Below are positions 36,041-44,830 of a stretch of DNA of 60,937 nucleotides, piece by piece. Location of the stretch: positions 1 to 60,937 of the forward strand of contig CAZKEF010000032.1 in the NCBI GenBank assembly GCA_964551735.1, in the 5' to 3' direction. Source of the stretch: DAOUAT01 sp964551735 (lineage in GTDB: Bacteria > Chloroflexota > Anaerolineae > CG2-30-64-16). Below the pieces are notes generated by a model. It was not told the DNA's origin. It ran no database searches and saw only the letters and a program-made list of their open reading frames with translations. Numbering within the stretch: position 1 is the first letter of the stretch; each line of letters starts with the position of its first letter. Both the position numbers and the translations under genes were made by a program.

Positions 36041-36886
36041 ATGACATGTTTTGACGATCGACCGCTGTCCGTCGTTGCGGCCAACGGCGCACGGTTGGCA
36101 TATACCGAAGCTGGCCGGGGCGAAGCGGTGCTCTTCGTCCACGGCAGCCTGGATGACCTGCGATCCTGGCGGCATCAGATGGCGCCGTTCGCCGCGCGTT
36201 ACCGGACTGTGGCCTACAGCCGGCGTTACCATTACCCCAACCCCTGGCCCGGTGACGGCAGCGATTACTCGGCAGGACTGCACGCGGCCGACCTGGCCGG
36301 GGTGATCCGTGCGCTGGACCTGGCCCCCATCCACTTGGTCACGTCATCTTACGGCGGCAACATCGCGCTTTACCTGACCGCACAGCAGCCCGAGCTGGTG
36401 CGCAGCCTGGTGCTGTGCGAGCCGCCGCTGCTGCCGTGGCTGGTGGGGATCGAGGGCGGGTCGGCGCTGTGGGACGAATTTGTCCAGCAGATCTGGCTGC
36501 CGGCGCGGTGCGCGTTCGCAGCCGGAGACCTGGAAGCCGGCGCCCGCGCGTTCCTGGATGGCGTCATGGGCCGGCCGACCTTTGCGCATCTGCCCCCAAG
36601 TGCCCGCGCCATGATCATGGACAACGCCCCTGAAATGCGGGCCGAGACGCTGGCCAACAATTACTTCCCGCCGTTCACCTGCCAGGACGCAGTGCGTATC
36701 CAGCAGCCGGTCCTGCTGCTGAAGAGTGAGCTTGGCCCGCGCGTGTTTCACCTGATCGTGGATGCCCTGTGCGACTGTCTGCCCCGCGCTCGGTGCGGGA
36801 TGATCCCCGGCGCGTCGCACGCGATGCACGTAGGAAACCCGCAGGTGTTCAACGAAGTCGTGCTTATGTTTTTGGCACAGCACTGA
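36041..36886 (+). CDS. Alpha/beta hydrolase
   Basis: A 281-residue protein with the alpha/beta hydrolase order: LAYTEAGRGEAVLFVHGSLD (oxyanion HG), a nucleophile elbow HLVTSSYGGNIALYL (S in the position of G-x-S-x-G, with Thr replacing the first Gly), LCEPPLL, and a C-terminal GASHAMHVGNP with the catalytic His. The acid is probably in the LLLKSELG region. The substrate is unknown; esters or lactones are likely. GTG 36038 directly precedes the chosen ATG. It follows the PIG-L gene by 54 bp on the same strand. Confidence 0.85.
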   Translation: MTCFDDRPLSVVAANGARLAYTEAGRGEAVLFVHGSLDDLRSWRHQMAPFAARYRTVAYSRRYHYPNPWPGDGSDYSAGLHAADLAGVIRALDLAPIHLVTSSYGGNIALYLTAQQPELVRSLVLCEPPLLPWLVGIEGGSALWDEFVQQIWLPARCAFAAGDLEAGARAFLDGVMGRPTFAHLPPSARAMIMDNAPEMRAETLANNYFPPFTCQDAVRIQQPVLLLKSELGPRVFHLIVDALCDCLPRARCGMIPGASHAMHVGNPQVFNEVVLMFLAQH

Positions 36887-36979
36887 GTTTGGAGGCGCTC
36901 CAACGTCTGCTGACTGACCCACGTCATGGCAATATTCCCCATATTCTGCTACTATCACACTCGATCAATGCAGCCAGCG

Positions 36980-37011
36980 TACCAATTTACCAATCTACTA
37001 ACTTACCAATG
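36980..37011. repeat. 8 bp-period tandem repeat before iorA
   Basis: Four units: TACCAATT, TACCAATC, TACTAACT, TACCAATG. The last unit runs into the GGAGG ribosome site of iorA (GTG 37023). Confidence 0.75.
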
Positions 37012-37022
37012 GAGGTAAGCCC

Positions 37023-38870
37023 GTGATCGAAACTCCTGCCCCTGTCATCCGCATGCTTTCCGGCGACGAAGCGGTGGCTCGCGGCGCGTGGGAAGCCGGC
37101 GTGGCCGTGGCTTCTGCCTATCCCGGCACCCCTTCCACCGAGATCCTTGAAGAATTCGCCCGCTTCCCCAATGTATACGCCGAATGGGCCACCAACGAGA
37201 AAGTGGCCGTGGATGTCGCGGTTGGCGCGGCCTATGCCGGTAAACGCGCCCTTGCGACCATGAAGCACGTTGGCCTGAACGTCGCGGCCGACTCCTTCAT
37301 GTACGCATCCATGACCGGCATGGAAGCGGGCCTGGTGATCGTCACCGCCGATGACCCGGCCATGCACTCCAGCCAGAACGAACAGGATAACCGCACCTTC
37401 GCCAAGTTTGCGCGCGTGCCGTGCCTGGAGCCATCCGATAGCCAGGAGGCGAAAGACTTCACTGTCGCCGCGTTCGAACTGAGCGAGCGCTTCGACACGC
37501 CGGTGCTGCTGCGGCTGACCACGCGTGTGTGCCATTCAACGAGCGCGGTGGAACTGGATACTGGAAGCTGGAAGCTAGATGAATCTGCGAGCAGCGACCC
37601 GCTTCCAGCTTCTAGCTTCCGGCAGCCAGCCCCCAAATTCCCCCGCAACCCCGCCAAATACGTCATGGTGCCCGGCAACGCGGTCAAGCGTCACCCGGTC
37701 ATCGAGGCGCGCATCCGGGCCGTGGCCGAGTTCGCCGAGTCGTACCCTCTCAACCGGATCGAGTCGGGGGACCGAGCTCTGGGCATCATCACCTGCGGCG
37801 TGGCCTACCAGTACGCCAAAGAGGTCTTCCCGACCGCCTCGGTGCTGAAGCTGGGTATGACCTGGCCGCTGCCGGAGAAGCTGATCCGTGACTTCGCGGC
37901 CTCGGTGGACCGGCTGATCGTGGTCGAGGAGCTGGATCCGTTCATCGAAGAAGCAGTGAAACTGCTGGGCATCGCCTGCGAAGGCAAGCGCATCTTCCCG
38001 ATCACCGGCGAGTTCGACCCGCGCGTGGTGCGCGAGAGCGCCATCGAGGCCGGGCTGCTCCCCGGCGACCTGCACGTGGCGCTGCCCTCCGTGGACGTGG
38101 GCCAGCTCCCGGCCCGGCCGCCGGTGCTGTGCCCCGGCTGTCCGCACCGTAGCTCGTTTTACGTATTGAACAAGCTCAAAGTGCCGGTCAACGGCGACAT
38201 CGGCTGCTACACCCTGGGCCTGATCCCGCCGCTGAGCGCGATCCACACCTGCGGGTGCATGGGCGCGGGGATCGCGGTGGCGCACGGCGCGGCCAAGGCC
38301 GGCAGCCCGGAGCGCCACGTGGCCGTGATCGGTGACTCGACCTTCTTCCACACCGGCATCCCCGCGCTGGCGAACGTGGTCTATAACCAAAGCCCCGTCG
38401 TCACCATCATCATGGACAACCGCAGCACCGGCATGACCGGCCACCAGGAGAACCCCGGCACCGGCCACACCCTCCAGGGCAAGCCGGCCCCGCGGATTGA
38501 GTTGGAGCCGTTGGTGCGCGCGTTGGGCGTCAAACACGTCAAGACCGTGCCCGCGTTCCACGTGGATGAGATCGAGAAGACCCTCAAGGAATACCTGAAG
38601 CTGGACGAACCCTCGGTGCTCATCACCGAAGAAGAGTGCGCGCTGCTGCCCAGCGCGCGCAAGCGCTGGGTGCCGCTGGAAGTGCTCGACAATTGCAACG
38701 GCTGCACCCTCTGCTTCCGCATCGGCTGCCCGGCCATCTTAAAGAGTGAGGAACTGGACGAGAAGACGGGGCGGCCCAAAGCGTTGATTGATGCATCCCT
38801 CTGCACCGGCTGCGAAGTCTGCGCGCAGGTGTGCCCGCGGGATGCGATTCGGTTTCGGGAGCAAAGATGA
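37023..38870 (+). CDS. iorA: Indolepyruvate ferredoxin oxidoreductase alpha subunit
   Basis: A 615-residue protein with a GTG start after GGAGG. The pyrimidine-binding domain opens GDEAVARGAWEAGVAVASAY, a TPP-binding domain has GDIGCYTLGLIPP and GDSTFFHTGIPAL, and the C-terminus carries two 4Fe-4S clusters (CNGCTLCFRIGCPAI, CTGCEVCAQVCPRD). With IorB it oxidatively decarboxylates aryl pyruvates to aryl-acetyl-CoA, reducing ferredoxin. Residues about 180-200 are a repeat-encoded insertion (ELDTGSWKLDESASSDPLPA). The enzyme is oxygen-sensitive in known cases. Confidence 0.93.
   Translation: MIETPAPVIRMLSGDEAVARGAWEAGVAVASAYPGTPSTEILEEFARFPNVYAEWATNEKVAVDVAVGAAYAGKRALATMKHVGLNVAADSFMYASMTGMEAGLVIVTADDPAMHSSQNEQDNRTFAKFARVPCLEPSDSQEAKDFTVAAFELSERFDTPVLLRLTTRVCHSTSAVELDTGSWKLDESASSDPLPASSFRQPAPKFPRNPAKYVMVPGNAVKRHPVIEARIRAVAEFAESYPLNRIESGDRALGIITCGVAYQYAKEVFPTASVLKLGMTWPLPEKLIRDFAASVDRLIVVEELDPFIEEAVKLLGIACEGKRIFPITGEFDPRVVRESAIEAGLLPGDLHVALPSVDVGQLPARPPVLCPGCPHRSSFYVLNKLKVPVNGDIGCYTLGLIPPLSAIHTCGCMGAGIAVAHGAAKAGSPERHVAVIGDSTFFHTGIPALANVVYNQSPVVTIIMDNRSTGMTGHQENPGTGHTLQGKPAPRIELEPLVRALGVKHVKTVPAFHVDEIEKTLKEYLKLDEPSVLITEEECALLPSARKRWVPLEVLDNCNGCTLCFRIGCPAILKSEELDEKTGRPKALIDASLCTGCEVCAQVCPRDAIRFREQR
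37561..37622. repeat. Family C palindrome inserted in frame within iorA
   Basis: The left arm GGAAGCTGGAAGCTAGA (37563-37579) and the right arm GCTTCCAGCTTCTAGCTTCC (37601-37620) are near-perfect inverted copies with a 21-base centre. The left arm is identical to the intergenic repeat at 18462-18478. The reading frame stays open through it and encodes about 21 residues between two conserved IorA segments. Confidence 0.8.
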
Positions 38871-39484
38871 ACAACACCCTCAACTTCCTCCTCGCCGGCG
38901 TGGGCGGGCAGGGCACGATTTTAGCCAGCGATGTGTTGGTGAACGTGGGGCTGGCGGCCGGGTATCAGGCCAAACAGGCCGAGGTGCACGGCATGTCGCA
39001 GCGCGGGGGCAGCGTCACTAGCTTCGTGCGGTGGGGCAAGGTCGTCTACTCGCCATTGGTGGGCGCGGGCGAAGTGGATGTCTACCTGGCATTTGAAAAA
39101 GCCGAGGCGCTGCGCAACCTGGGCCAACTCCGGCCCGGTGCGCTGGCGGTCATCAATTTGCAGGCCATCAAGCCCGTCACCGTGACCTCTGGCGGCCAGC
39201 CCTACCCCGACGACGACCGGCTGCGGGCCGCGGTGGCGCAGGTCACCGACAAGGCGGTCTACGTGGATGGCGAGCGCATCGCCACGGAGTTAGGCAACGT
39301 GCGCGCGGCCAACGTCGTCCTGCTGGGCGCGCTCTCCGCGCTGATCGAGCAGGCCGGTCTTGCACCGGGGCTCACCCCCGAGGTCTGGCTGAAGGTGATC
39401 GAGGGCCGCGTGCCGGCGAAGTATGTGGCGTTGAACCGGCAGGCATTTCAGGCGGGGCGGGAGGCGGTGTCAGCTACAGGTTGA
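38867..39484 (+). CDS. iorB: Indolepyruvate ferredoxin oxidoreductase beta subunit
   Basis: A 205-residue protein. The ATG overlaps the iorA stop (ATGA). The gamma-type 2-oxoacid oxidoreductase domain shows LLAGVGGQGTILASDVL, VHGMSQRGGSVTSFVRWG and ANVVLLGALSALIEQAGL. It pairs with IorA as the catalytic heterotetramer. The open frame extends upstream to 38831, inside iorA, and is not the start. Confidence 0.93.
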   Translation: MNNTLNFLLAGVGGQGTILASDVLVNVGLAAGYQAKQAEVHGMSQRGGSVTSFVRWGKVVYSPLVGAGEVDVYLAFEKAEALRNLGQLRPGALAVINLQAIKPVTVTSGGQPYPDDDRLRAAVAQVTDKAVYVDGERIATELGNVRAANVVLLGALSALIEQAGLAPGLTPEVWLKVIEGRVPAKYVALNRQAFQAGREAVSATG

Positions 39485-39525
39485 CACTGCCTGCCTACAG
39501 CCTTCTTCACAGGCAAGGAGTTCAC

Positions 39526-40740
39526 ATGACCCACATCATCAGTCAGCCCTGGGACGGTCGTGGCGCGCAGATGGGCGATTGGATCACGCGCCTGTTGGCT
39601 TCGGAGACGCTGCGGTTCGAGATATTTCGGGCGTGTGTGGCTTTCGCCAAGGCCAGCGGCGTGTTGCGGCTTGCCCCGGCACTGCAAAGGTTTATGGATC
39701 GAGGCGGTCAGGTTGAGTTTGTTGTGGGGATAGATGAGGACATTACCACGCGGCAGGCGCTAGAATTGGTGATGCGGTTTTCCACCGCGGCCTATGTCTT
39801 CAACAATCCGGCTGCGACATTTCACCCGAAGGTCTACTTGTTTGAGGTTCCTGATCGGCAGGCTGTCGCGTTCGTCGGATCGAGCAATCTGACAGTCGGT
39901 GGCCTGTATACAAACTATGAAGCCAACCTGGGCCTTGATCTCGATTTGACGAAGCCTGCCGATCAGGAGACCTATCAACGCATTCGTGCCATCTTTGCTA
40001 ATGCCAGCGATGTGGTCTCTGGTAACGCCCTGCGACTCGACGATGCCGCCATCGAGCAACTGGTCCTATCGGGCGCAGTCGGAGACGAGGCGCGCAGTCG
40101 CGCCCGGCGTGCTCGCGTTCGGCGCACAGAGCCAACTGTCCCGCCACTATTCCCACGCACGCCGGTGCTGCCGCCGCCCCCGATTGACCCCAGCGTGTCC
40201 GGTTTGACACCCAGGATCGAGCCGACTGGTGATGAAGAGGCGGATCAGGAGGCCGTAAACGCTCTACAGCCAGGGCGTGTCTTCGTGATGATCCTCGGCA
40301 CCCGTGATACGCGGCAGCAAAGAGGATACTCGCGCGATGTCTATATCCCATTGGCTGCGCGTGAACAAGCGCCAGAGTTTTGGGGCTGGCCGAATGAATT
40401 CATCGTTGGCAGCGAAGCGACCGTGGGCCAGTACCTGGAACGTCGCGTGGACATCCTCGTGCGGCCCGTCAGGGGCAAAGAGCAGGTCGTTGAAGATGTG
40501 CGACTGTACTACTACGACATCAAGCACGAGTTCCGCTTGAATTGCAGTCGCCTGGTAGAGGGCGCGCAACCAGGCGATCTTCTTATAGTGCAAAGATCGC
40601 CCACAGGCACCTTCTTCGATGGACGTAGTTACATTTTCGAGGCGGCCGTGATCTCGTCCTCAGCCCCTGGTTATGCGGCGTTTATTCGCGAGTGTCGCAA
40701 TCAGGTCAAGGGATCGCCTAAACGATGGGGATACGCATAG
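39526..40740 (+). CDS. PLD-family restriction endonuclease (BfiI/NgoFVII-like)
   Basis: A 404-residue protein; ATG 39526 follows AAGGAG. The N-terminal domain (1-190) carries one PLD-type motif, FHPKVYLFE (His 100, Lys 102) with GSSNLTVGGLYTNYEA about 20 residues on. The family is BfiI/NgoFVII, where two subunits share one metal-free active site. A proline-rich linker (about 200-230) leads to a C-terminal domain (240-404) that is probably the DNA-reading part. In BfiI the His is at 105 and the tail is B3-like. Two DNA methyltransferase genes converge on it from 40747. The recognition site cannot be predicted here. Confidence 0.78.
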   Translation: MTHIISQPWDGRGAQMGDWITRLLASETLRFEIFRACVAFAKASGVLRLAPALQRFMDRGGQVEFVVGIDEDITTRQALELVMRFSTAAYVFNNPAATFHPKVYLFEVPDRQAVAFVGSSNLTVGGLYTNYEANLGLDLDLTKPADQETYQRIRAIFANASDVVSGNALRLDDAAIEQLVLSGAVGDEARSRARRARVRRTEPTVPPLFPRTPVLPPPPIDPSVSGLTPRIEPTGDEEADQEAVNALQPGRVFVMILGTRDTRQQRGYSRDVYIPLAAREQAPEFWGWPNEFIVGSEATVGQYLERRVDILVRPVRGKEQVVEDVRLYYYDIKHEFRLNCSRLVEGAQPGDLLIVQRSPTGTFFDGRSYIFEAAVISSSAPGYAAFIRECRNQVKGSPKRWGYA

Positions 40741-40746
40741 CGCGTC

Positions 40747-42366
40747 CTATTTGCGGAAACACAAGATCGTTTCCGATGCCATCGCGTTCTTCTTGAAGAT
40801 GTCACGCGAAATCAGCATATCCATCGGGATCGAGTCTTCGAGAGTCAGACCAACGCCTTGTCCCAGCAGACCGAGCAACCGATCGGTCTCAATATCCACA
40901 TGGACGCCACCGGCCAGGGTGTGGCTGTTGCCGATGATTACATAAGCCGAAGCGTCTGATGCTAACAGCCTCTCGATGTTTCGAAACACTTCGCGCATGT
41001 CCAGAAAGTAGCGGGCGAGCAGGGCCGGCAAATTGCGGCGGCGGAACCCGACATCGCTTGCTTCGTTCAGTGTATTGATCCGGTCAATAACCGCTACAAT
41101 TTTTTCAGGTAGCTCAACTCGTTGGCGTTGATATTCCGCCCAGTACAGAAGGCGACGATTCTCTGTGACCTCCCGATTACCGATCATCATATAATCGCGC
41201 ACCCGATGCTCAGGACGAGGCAACAGGTCCAGGTAGCACAGGCTGAGCCGGTCGGTATCGAGATATGGCAGGGCAGTCGCGTAGGGTGGTGACGTAACTA
41301 CGGTTTTGATTTTGCCGGTCAGCCGATCGAGAGGGCCGTCCGCCCCAACCATATGACGCGCGTCGCCTTCAATGACCTCCACCGGGCCAAGCCCGGTCGG
41401 CCGATCCTGGTACAGAAAAGCGAGGACTGTGCGCACTGTGCGGGCCAGTTCAGCCAGGAATTCTGCAATAGCGTCTATGTCGGTATCAGGTCGAACCTCC
41501 TTGCGGACACGCAGGTCATCCTCCTTCTGCCACGACACGCGGCGAAGGATATTGCTGAGACAGAGCCGGAACAGATCGCGACACGCTGTGTTTTCGGTCG
41601 CATGAACTCTGACAGCGATGACATCCAGATCGGCCAGGACGTGGGGCGCAAACCACGCGGCTAGATACGCTTGATCCCTTTCAGGAAGGTGATTCAGCCA
41701 GCTGAGGGTCTGCCGGGTCCCGTGTGATTGCAGCAGATCGGCTTTGAGCGATTCATATTCGGCCGCCAGCGCCTCAGGCGGGACGTGCAAGATGGCGGAC
41801 TTGGCCCGGCTCATCAACACCGAAAGCGGATTCATGTCCACGCCAAAAGCCGCGCATCCGAGTAACGAGGCTTCGATGAGGGTTGTGCCGCTGCCACACA
41901 TGGGATCCAGCACGCGCTCCCCGGGCCTAACGTCTGCGATGTTGAGTAGTGAGCGCGCCAGTTGGGGGAAAAACTTGCCGCGATACTCGTGCGCGCCGTG
42001 CGGCCCATACCGCAGTGTCCGACGATTCGGGACGGGCAAGGTCTCGGCCTTGAAAGGCAGCAGAGAACGCAGTTGCGCGGGAGTGACGCCGTTCCTTACT
42101 GCATTGGCCGTCGCTTCACGACGCACCTGTCGTGTGTAGTGACCGTAGTCCGCCTCGGGGCCGACAGTTTCCCAGTAGGTCAGGTGATCCGCCAGGGCGT
42201 CGAGCGGCTGATCCGTGACGACCCGATAGCTTACGGGCTGGTCCAGGAGGCTCGGTTCGGGCAAAGGCGCGACGTGAGCCAGCGACTCCAACTCCATCAA
42301 GGCCAATCGCCGCTCGAAAGGTTGGATGTAGCCCTTCATCGTACAGATCAGAGTTGTTTCAGGCAT
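40747..42366 (-). CDS. DNA methyltransferase (N4-cytosine/N6-adenine), second of pair
   Basis: A 539-residue protein that starts at ATG 42366 with GGGGAGG 5 bp upstream. SAM motif I is LDPMCGSGTTLIEASLLG (residues 153-170) and catalytic motif IV is VVTSPPYATALPYLD (SPPY at 359-362). About 200 residues separate them, and this part plus the N-terminal 120 may hold target recognition. SPPY favours N4-cytosine or N6-adenine modification. It overlaps the upstream methyltransferase by 8 bp and ends 6 bp from the convergent nuclease gene. The mid-part is like its neighbour, so the two are paralogues. Confidence 0.88.
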   Translation of the reverse strand: MPETTLICTMKGYIQPFERRLALMELESLAHVAPLPEPSLLDQPVSYRVVTDQPLDALADHLTYWETVGPEADYGHYTRQVRREATANAVRNGVTPAQLRSLLPFKAETLPVPNRRTLRYGPHGAHEYRGKFFPQLARSLLNIADVRPGERVLDPMCGSGTTLIEASLLGCAAFGVDMNPLSVLMSRAKSAILHVPPEALAAEYESLKADLLQSHGTRQTLSWLNHLPERDQAYLAAWFAPHVLADLDVIAVRVHATENTACRDLFRLCLSNILRRVSWQKEDDLRVRKEVRPDTDIDAIAEFLAELARTVRTVLAFLYQDRPTGLGPVEVIEGDARHMVGADGPLDRLTGKIKTVVTSPPYATALPYLDTDRLSLCYLDLLPRPEHRVRDYMMIGNREVTENRRLLYWAEYQRQRVELPEKIVAVIDRINTLNEASDVGFRRRNLPALLARYFLDMREVFRNIERLLASDASAYVIIGNSHTLAGGVHVDIETDRLLGLLGQGVGLTLEDSIPMDMLISRDIFKKNAMASETILCFRK

Positions 42367-43777
42367 GGTTGCCTCCCCGGTTGCACAAGATAACGATATG
42401 CTCATCCTTGACTTTACCGATGACAGGATTGAACGATTTTTTGTTATCCTGTAAGCGTCGCGTCAGATTCGCCTCGAGGCTATAGCCGGTCTTGGCGGCA
42501 GCTTCAGCCAACAATTGGTCGTTGTGTACGAGCTCACCTTTCAAAATCGAATCGCCGATTACAAAGCAGACATATCCGCCGATGCGCACATGCCCGGCCA
42601 ACCAGCTCAGGATGCGCGTCAACTCCGCCCGGAATGTGTCCGCGTCGGCCGCGCCGTTTCCCTTCTTGCTGTACTTGCGGTGGCTGCCGATTTCGGCCTG
42701 CTTGAAGCTTGGCTGATCCATGTCCAGCCAAAGCATCCTTGTCCGGTGGTAAAGGTGGTAACTGTAGGCATTCGGATAAGGTGGTGAGCACACAACCAGA
42801 TCCACCGGCCCGACCTCCGGCGCGTCGAGGGTGTTGGCATGGATCACTTTGCAGGAAAACCGGGGCTCGACCAGATCGGTCAACTCAACAGCTCGGCTGA
42901 TGGCTGATTCCAGAGCGCGCAGGAAACGCTGGGTTGTATCGCCCGGTCTGATGTTCTTCTCACGGCGAACATAGCGGGTATCGGAATCCTGGCGCGAAAC
43001 GGTGACAATGATGGATGAAAAGGCTGTGAGCGCGATCTGGCGCGCAGCCTGGCTTTCCAGCCCCAGGCACAGCGATTTCAGAATACTCAATTCATCAATC
43101 ACATGCGGCTCAAACCAAAAATCAAGTCCCTCGAAATTCGGTCGGCACGCAATCACATGTGAAATGTCTGCATCCGCAAAAAGTAGCATGGTCTCCGAGG
43201 CGCGCTGTGCTGCCAGCGACGCGGCCTGCTCTGCCAGGTGACGCAGACTTTCTACATCGGCCTCGGTCACGCGCGTTGTCTTGGCGCGCGCGATCAGGCA
43301 GGCAAGGGGATTAGCGTCCACGCCGACGGCGTGCCGTTTGAGCAGCAGCGCCTCGACCAGCGTCGTCCCGCTGCCACAAAACGGATCAAGCACCGTATCG
43401 CCCACCGAAGAAAGCTCTTGAATCAACGCATTCGGGATTTGTGGGATGTACTTGGCGGGATATGGGTGCAGCGAATGGGTTAGGTAGCCGGTTTGCGCAT
43501 CAGCGAAGTCCCAATCCAGCCCTTGCAGCTTGCTGACGGGGGACATCACGTAGACAGGAGCGGTTTCTTTGAGACTAACACCTGCGGCGGCAGATGCCGG
43601 CTGGCCGTTCTGCGCATATCGCACGACCGTCTGAGCCTGTTCAGGCGTGAAGATACGCCAGCCATTGCGATCACGGGCGGGTTCCGGTATTCGTCCTTCC
43701 CGAAGCCATCGTAGCAGGGTATCGCGATGTACCTGTGCCATCCGTGCGACATCGTGGGTGGTGAACAGCGTTGACAT
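42359..43777 (-). CDS. DNA methyltransferase with N-terminal MerR-like HTH, first of pair
   Basis: A 472-residue protein. A MerR-type helix-turn-helix occupies residues 1-50 (FTTHDVARMAQVHRDTLLRW). SAM motif I is VLDPFCGSGTTLVEALLLK (129-147), preceded by HPYPAKYIPQIPNAL. Catalytic motif IV is VVCSPPYPNAYSYHLYH (about 330-346). The HTH may read DNA or repress the promoter at 43825, in the manner of a controller protein. With the second methyltransferase it could protect the two strands of an asymmetric site. GC content by eye is lower than in the flanks, in line with horizontal transfer. Confidence 0.88.
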   Translation of the reverse strand: MSTLFTTHDVARMAQVHRDTLLRWLREGRIPEPARDRNGWRIFTPEQAQTVVRYAQNGQPASAAAGVSLKETAPVYVMSPVSKLQGLDWDFADAQTGYLTHSLHPYPAKYIPQIPNALIQELSSVGDTVLDPFCGSGTTLVEALLLKRHAVGVDANPLACLIARAKTTRVTEADVESLRHLAEQAASLAAQRASETMLLFADADISHVIACRPNFEGLDFWFEPHVIDELSILKSLCLGLESQAARQIALTAFSSIIVTVSRQDSDTRYVRREKNIRPGDTTQRFLRALESAISRAVELTDLVEPRFSCKVIHANTLDAPEVGPVDLVVCSPPYPNAYSYHLYHRTRMLWLDMDQPSFKQAEIGSHRKYSKKGNGAADADTFRAELTRILSWLAGHVRIGGYVCFVIGDSILKGELVHNDQLLAEAAAKTGYSLEANLTRRLQDNKKSFNPVIGKVKDEHIVILCNRGGNHA

Positions 43778-43803
43778 GGTTTTGCACCGATCTTTTGATC
43801 ACT

Positions 43804-43853
43804 AAACTATAGGCAACTATATGTAGTCTAGCACAAATGAGCTACCTTGTCAA
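43804..43853 (-). promoter_or_regulatory. Promoter and possible operator of the methyltransferase operon
   Basis: On the minus strand a perfect TTGACA (43848-43853), a 17 bp spacer and TAGACT (43825-43830) precede the start at 43777. Just downstream are two TATAGT hexamers 10 bp apart (43816-43821 and 43806-43811), and GATCTTTTGATC at about 43790-43801. These could bind the MerR-like HTH of the first methyltransferase. Confidence 0.6.
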
Positions 43854-43903
43854 GCCCCAATCTGAAGTTTCGTCTTTGTTCATCACTGCAGAGTCTCTGA
43901 CTG

Positions 43904-43920
43904 TCTAATGTTTGTCTAAC
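43904..43920 (+). promoter_or_regulatory. 11 bp-spaced direct repeats upstream of the ABC transporter
   Basis: TCTAAT (43904) and TCTAAC (43915) are one 11 bp period apart, joined by GTTTG exactly as in the first pair upstream of hsp20 (16745, TCTAAC-GTTTG-TCCAAC). The last repeat ends 83 bp before ATG 44003, against 84 bp for hsp20. This may be a shared response-regulator site. Confidence 0.5.
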
Positions 43921-44002
43921 TCTGGACGGCGGCTTACTGCGCAGCGAAGGGGCGGGTGGTACATTTTGTCTCAACTCATCCATCTGCGGGGGAACGTGAC
44001 CT

Positions 44003-44830
44003 ATGACCCTATCGCAACCCGGCTTGCCGGGTTTCATCCGCTTGCTCGGACTCTCCAAAGCCTACCAGGAAGGCGATCGCCGCCGGGTGGTGCTGGAAAA
44101 CGCCTCAGCCGAGTTCAGCCGCGGGGAGTTCGTGGCGCTGGTGGGCCGCAGCGGCAGCGGCAAGAGCACCTTGCTGAACCTGGTCAGCGGCATTGACCGG
44201 CCGGACGCAGGCCAGATCTGGCTGGACGGCCGGGAGCTGACCGCGCTGGGCGAGCGCGAACGCACACTGTTCCGCCGGAGCCAGATCGGTTTCATCTTCC
44301 AGTTCTTTAACCTGATCCCCACGTTGACTGTGCTGGAGAACGTGACCCTGCCACTGGAGCTGAATGGGATCCCGGCCAGGGCTGCGCGCGCCGCCGCTGA
44401 GCCGCTGCTGGACGCCGTGGGGCTGCTGGATCGGGCGAAGACGTTCCCCGACAAGCTCTCCGGCGGCGAGCAGCAGCGCGTCGCCATCGCCCGCGCGCTG
44501 ATCCACGACCCCGCCCTGGTGCTGGCCGACGAACCCACCGGCAACCTGGACGAGACCACCGGCCAGACCGTGCTGGCGCTGTTGGATCGGCTGACCCGAC
44601 AGGCCGGCAAGAACCTGCTGATGGTGACCCACAGCCTGGAGTCTGCCGCGTGGGCGGACCGCGTCTTCCACCTGCGAGATGGCAAGCTGGAATACGCGCC
44701 GGCGGTCAAGCCCGGTTTTGTCACCGCCGCACGGACCGCCCCAGGCGCCGGTGAACGCAGAAACCTGCCGGTGGGTCGCGCCGGTCAGCCGTCCCCGGTC
44801 GGCGGTCCCGCCCAGGTCGTGGCCCCATGA
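44003..44830 (+). CDS. ABC transporter ATPase, LolD/MacB type
   Basis: A 275-residue ATPase. Walker A is GRSGSGKSTLLN (residues about 48-59), Q-loop FIFQFFNLIPTLTVLENV, signature LSGGEQQRVAIARAL, Walker B LVLADEPTGNLDE and H-loop VTHSLESA. A C-terminal extension of about 40 residues goes past the usual 230. It probably energises the FtsX-like permease encoded by the next gene, which overlaps by ATGA. With the third gene (AttH-like) the set resembles AttEFGH. Substrates are unknown; LolCDE-like systems move lipoproteins, MacB-like ones export peptides. Confidence 0.92.
   Translation: MTLSQPGLPGFIRLLGLSKAYQEGDRRRVVLENASAEFSRGEFVALVGRSGSGKSTLLNLVSGIDRPDAGQIWLDGRELTALGERERTLFRRSQIGFIFQFFNLIPTLTVLENVTLPLELNGIPARAARAAAEPLLDAVGLLDRAKTFPDKLSGGEQQRVAIARALIHDPALVLADEPTGNLDETTGQTVLALLDRLTRQAGKNLLMVTHSLESAAWADRVFHLRDGKLEYAPAVKPGFVTAARTAPGAGERRNLPVGRAGQPSPVGGPAQVVAP

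Noticed and set aside
39526..40740. Cardiolipin synthase or phospholipase D
   Set aside because: Only one HxK motif, no membrane segments, and two adjacent DNA methyltransferases point to a nuclease.
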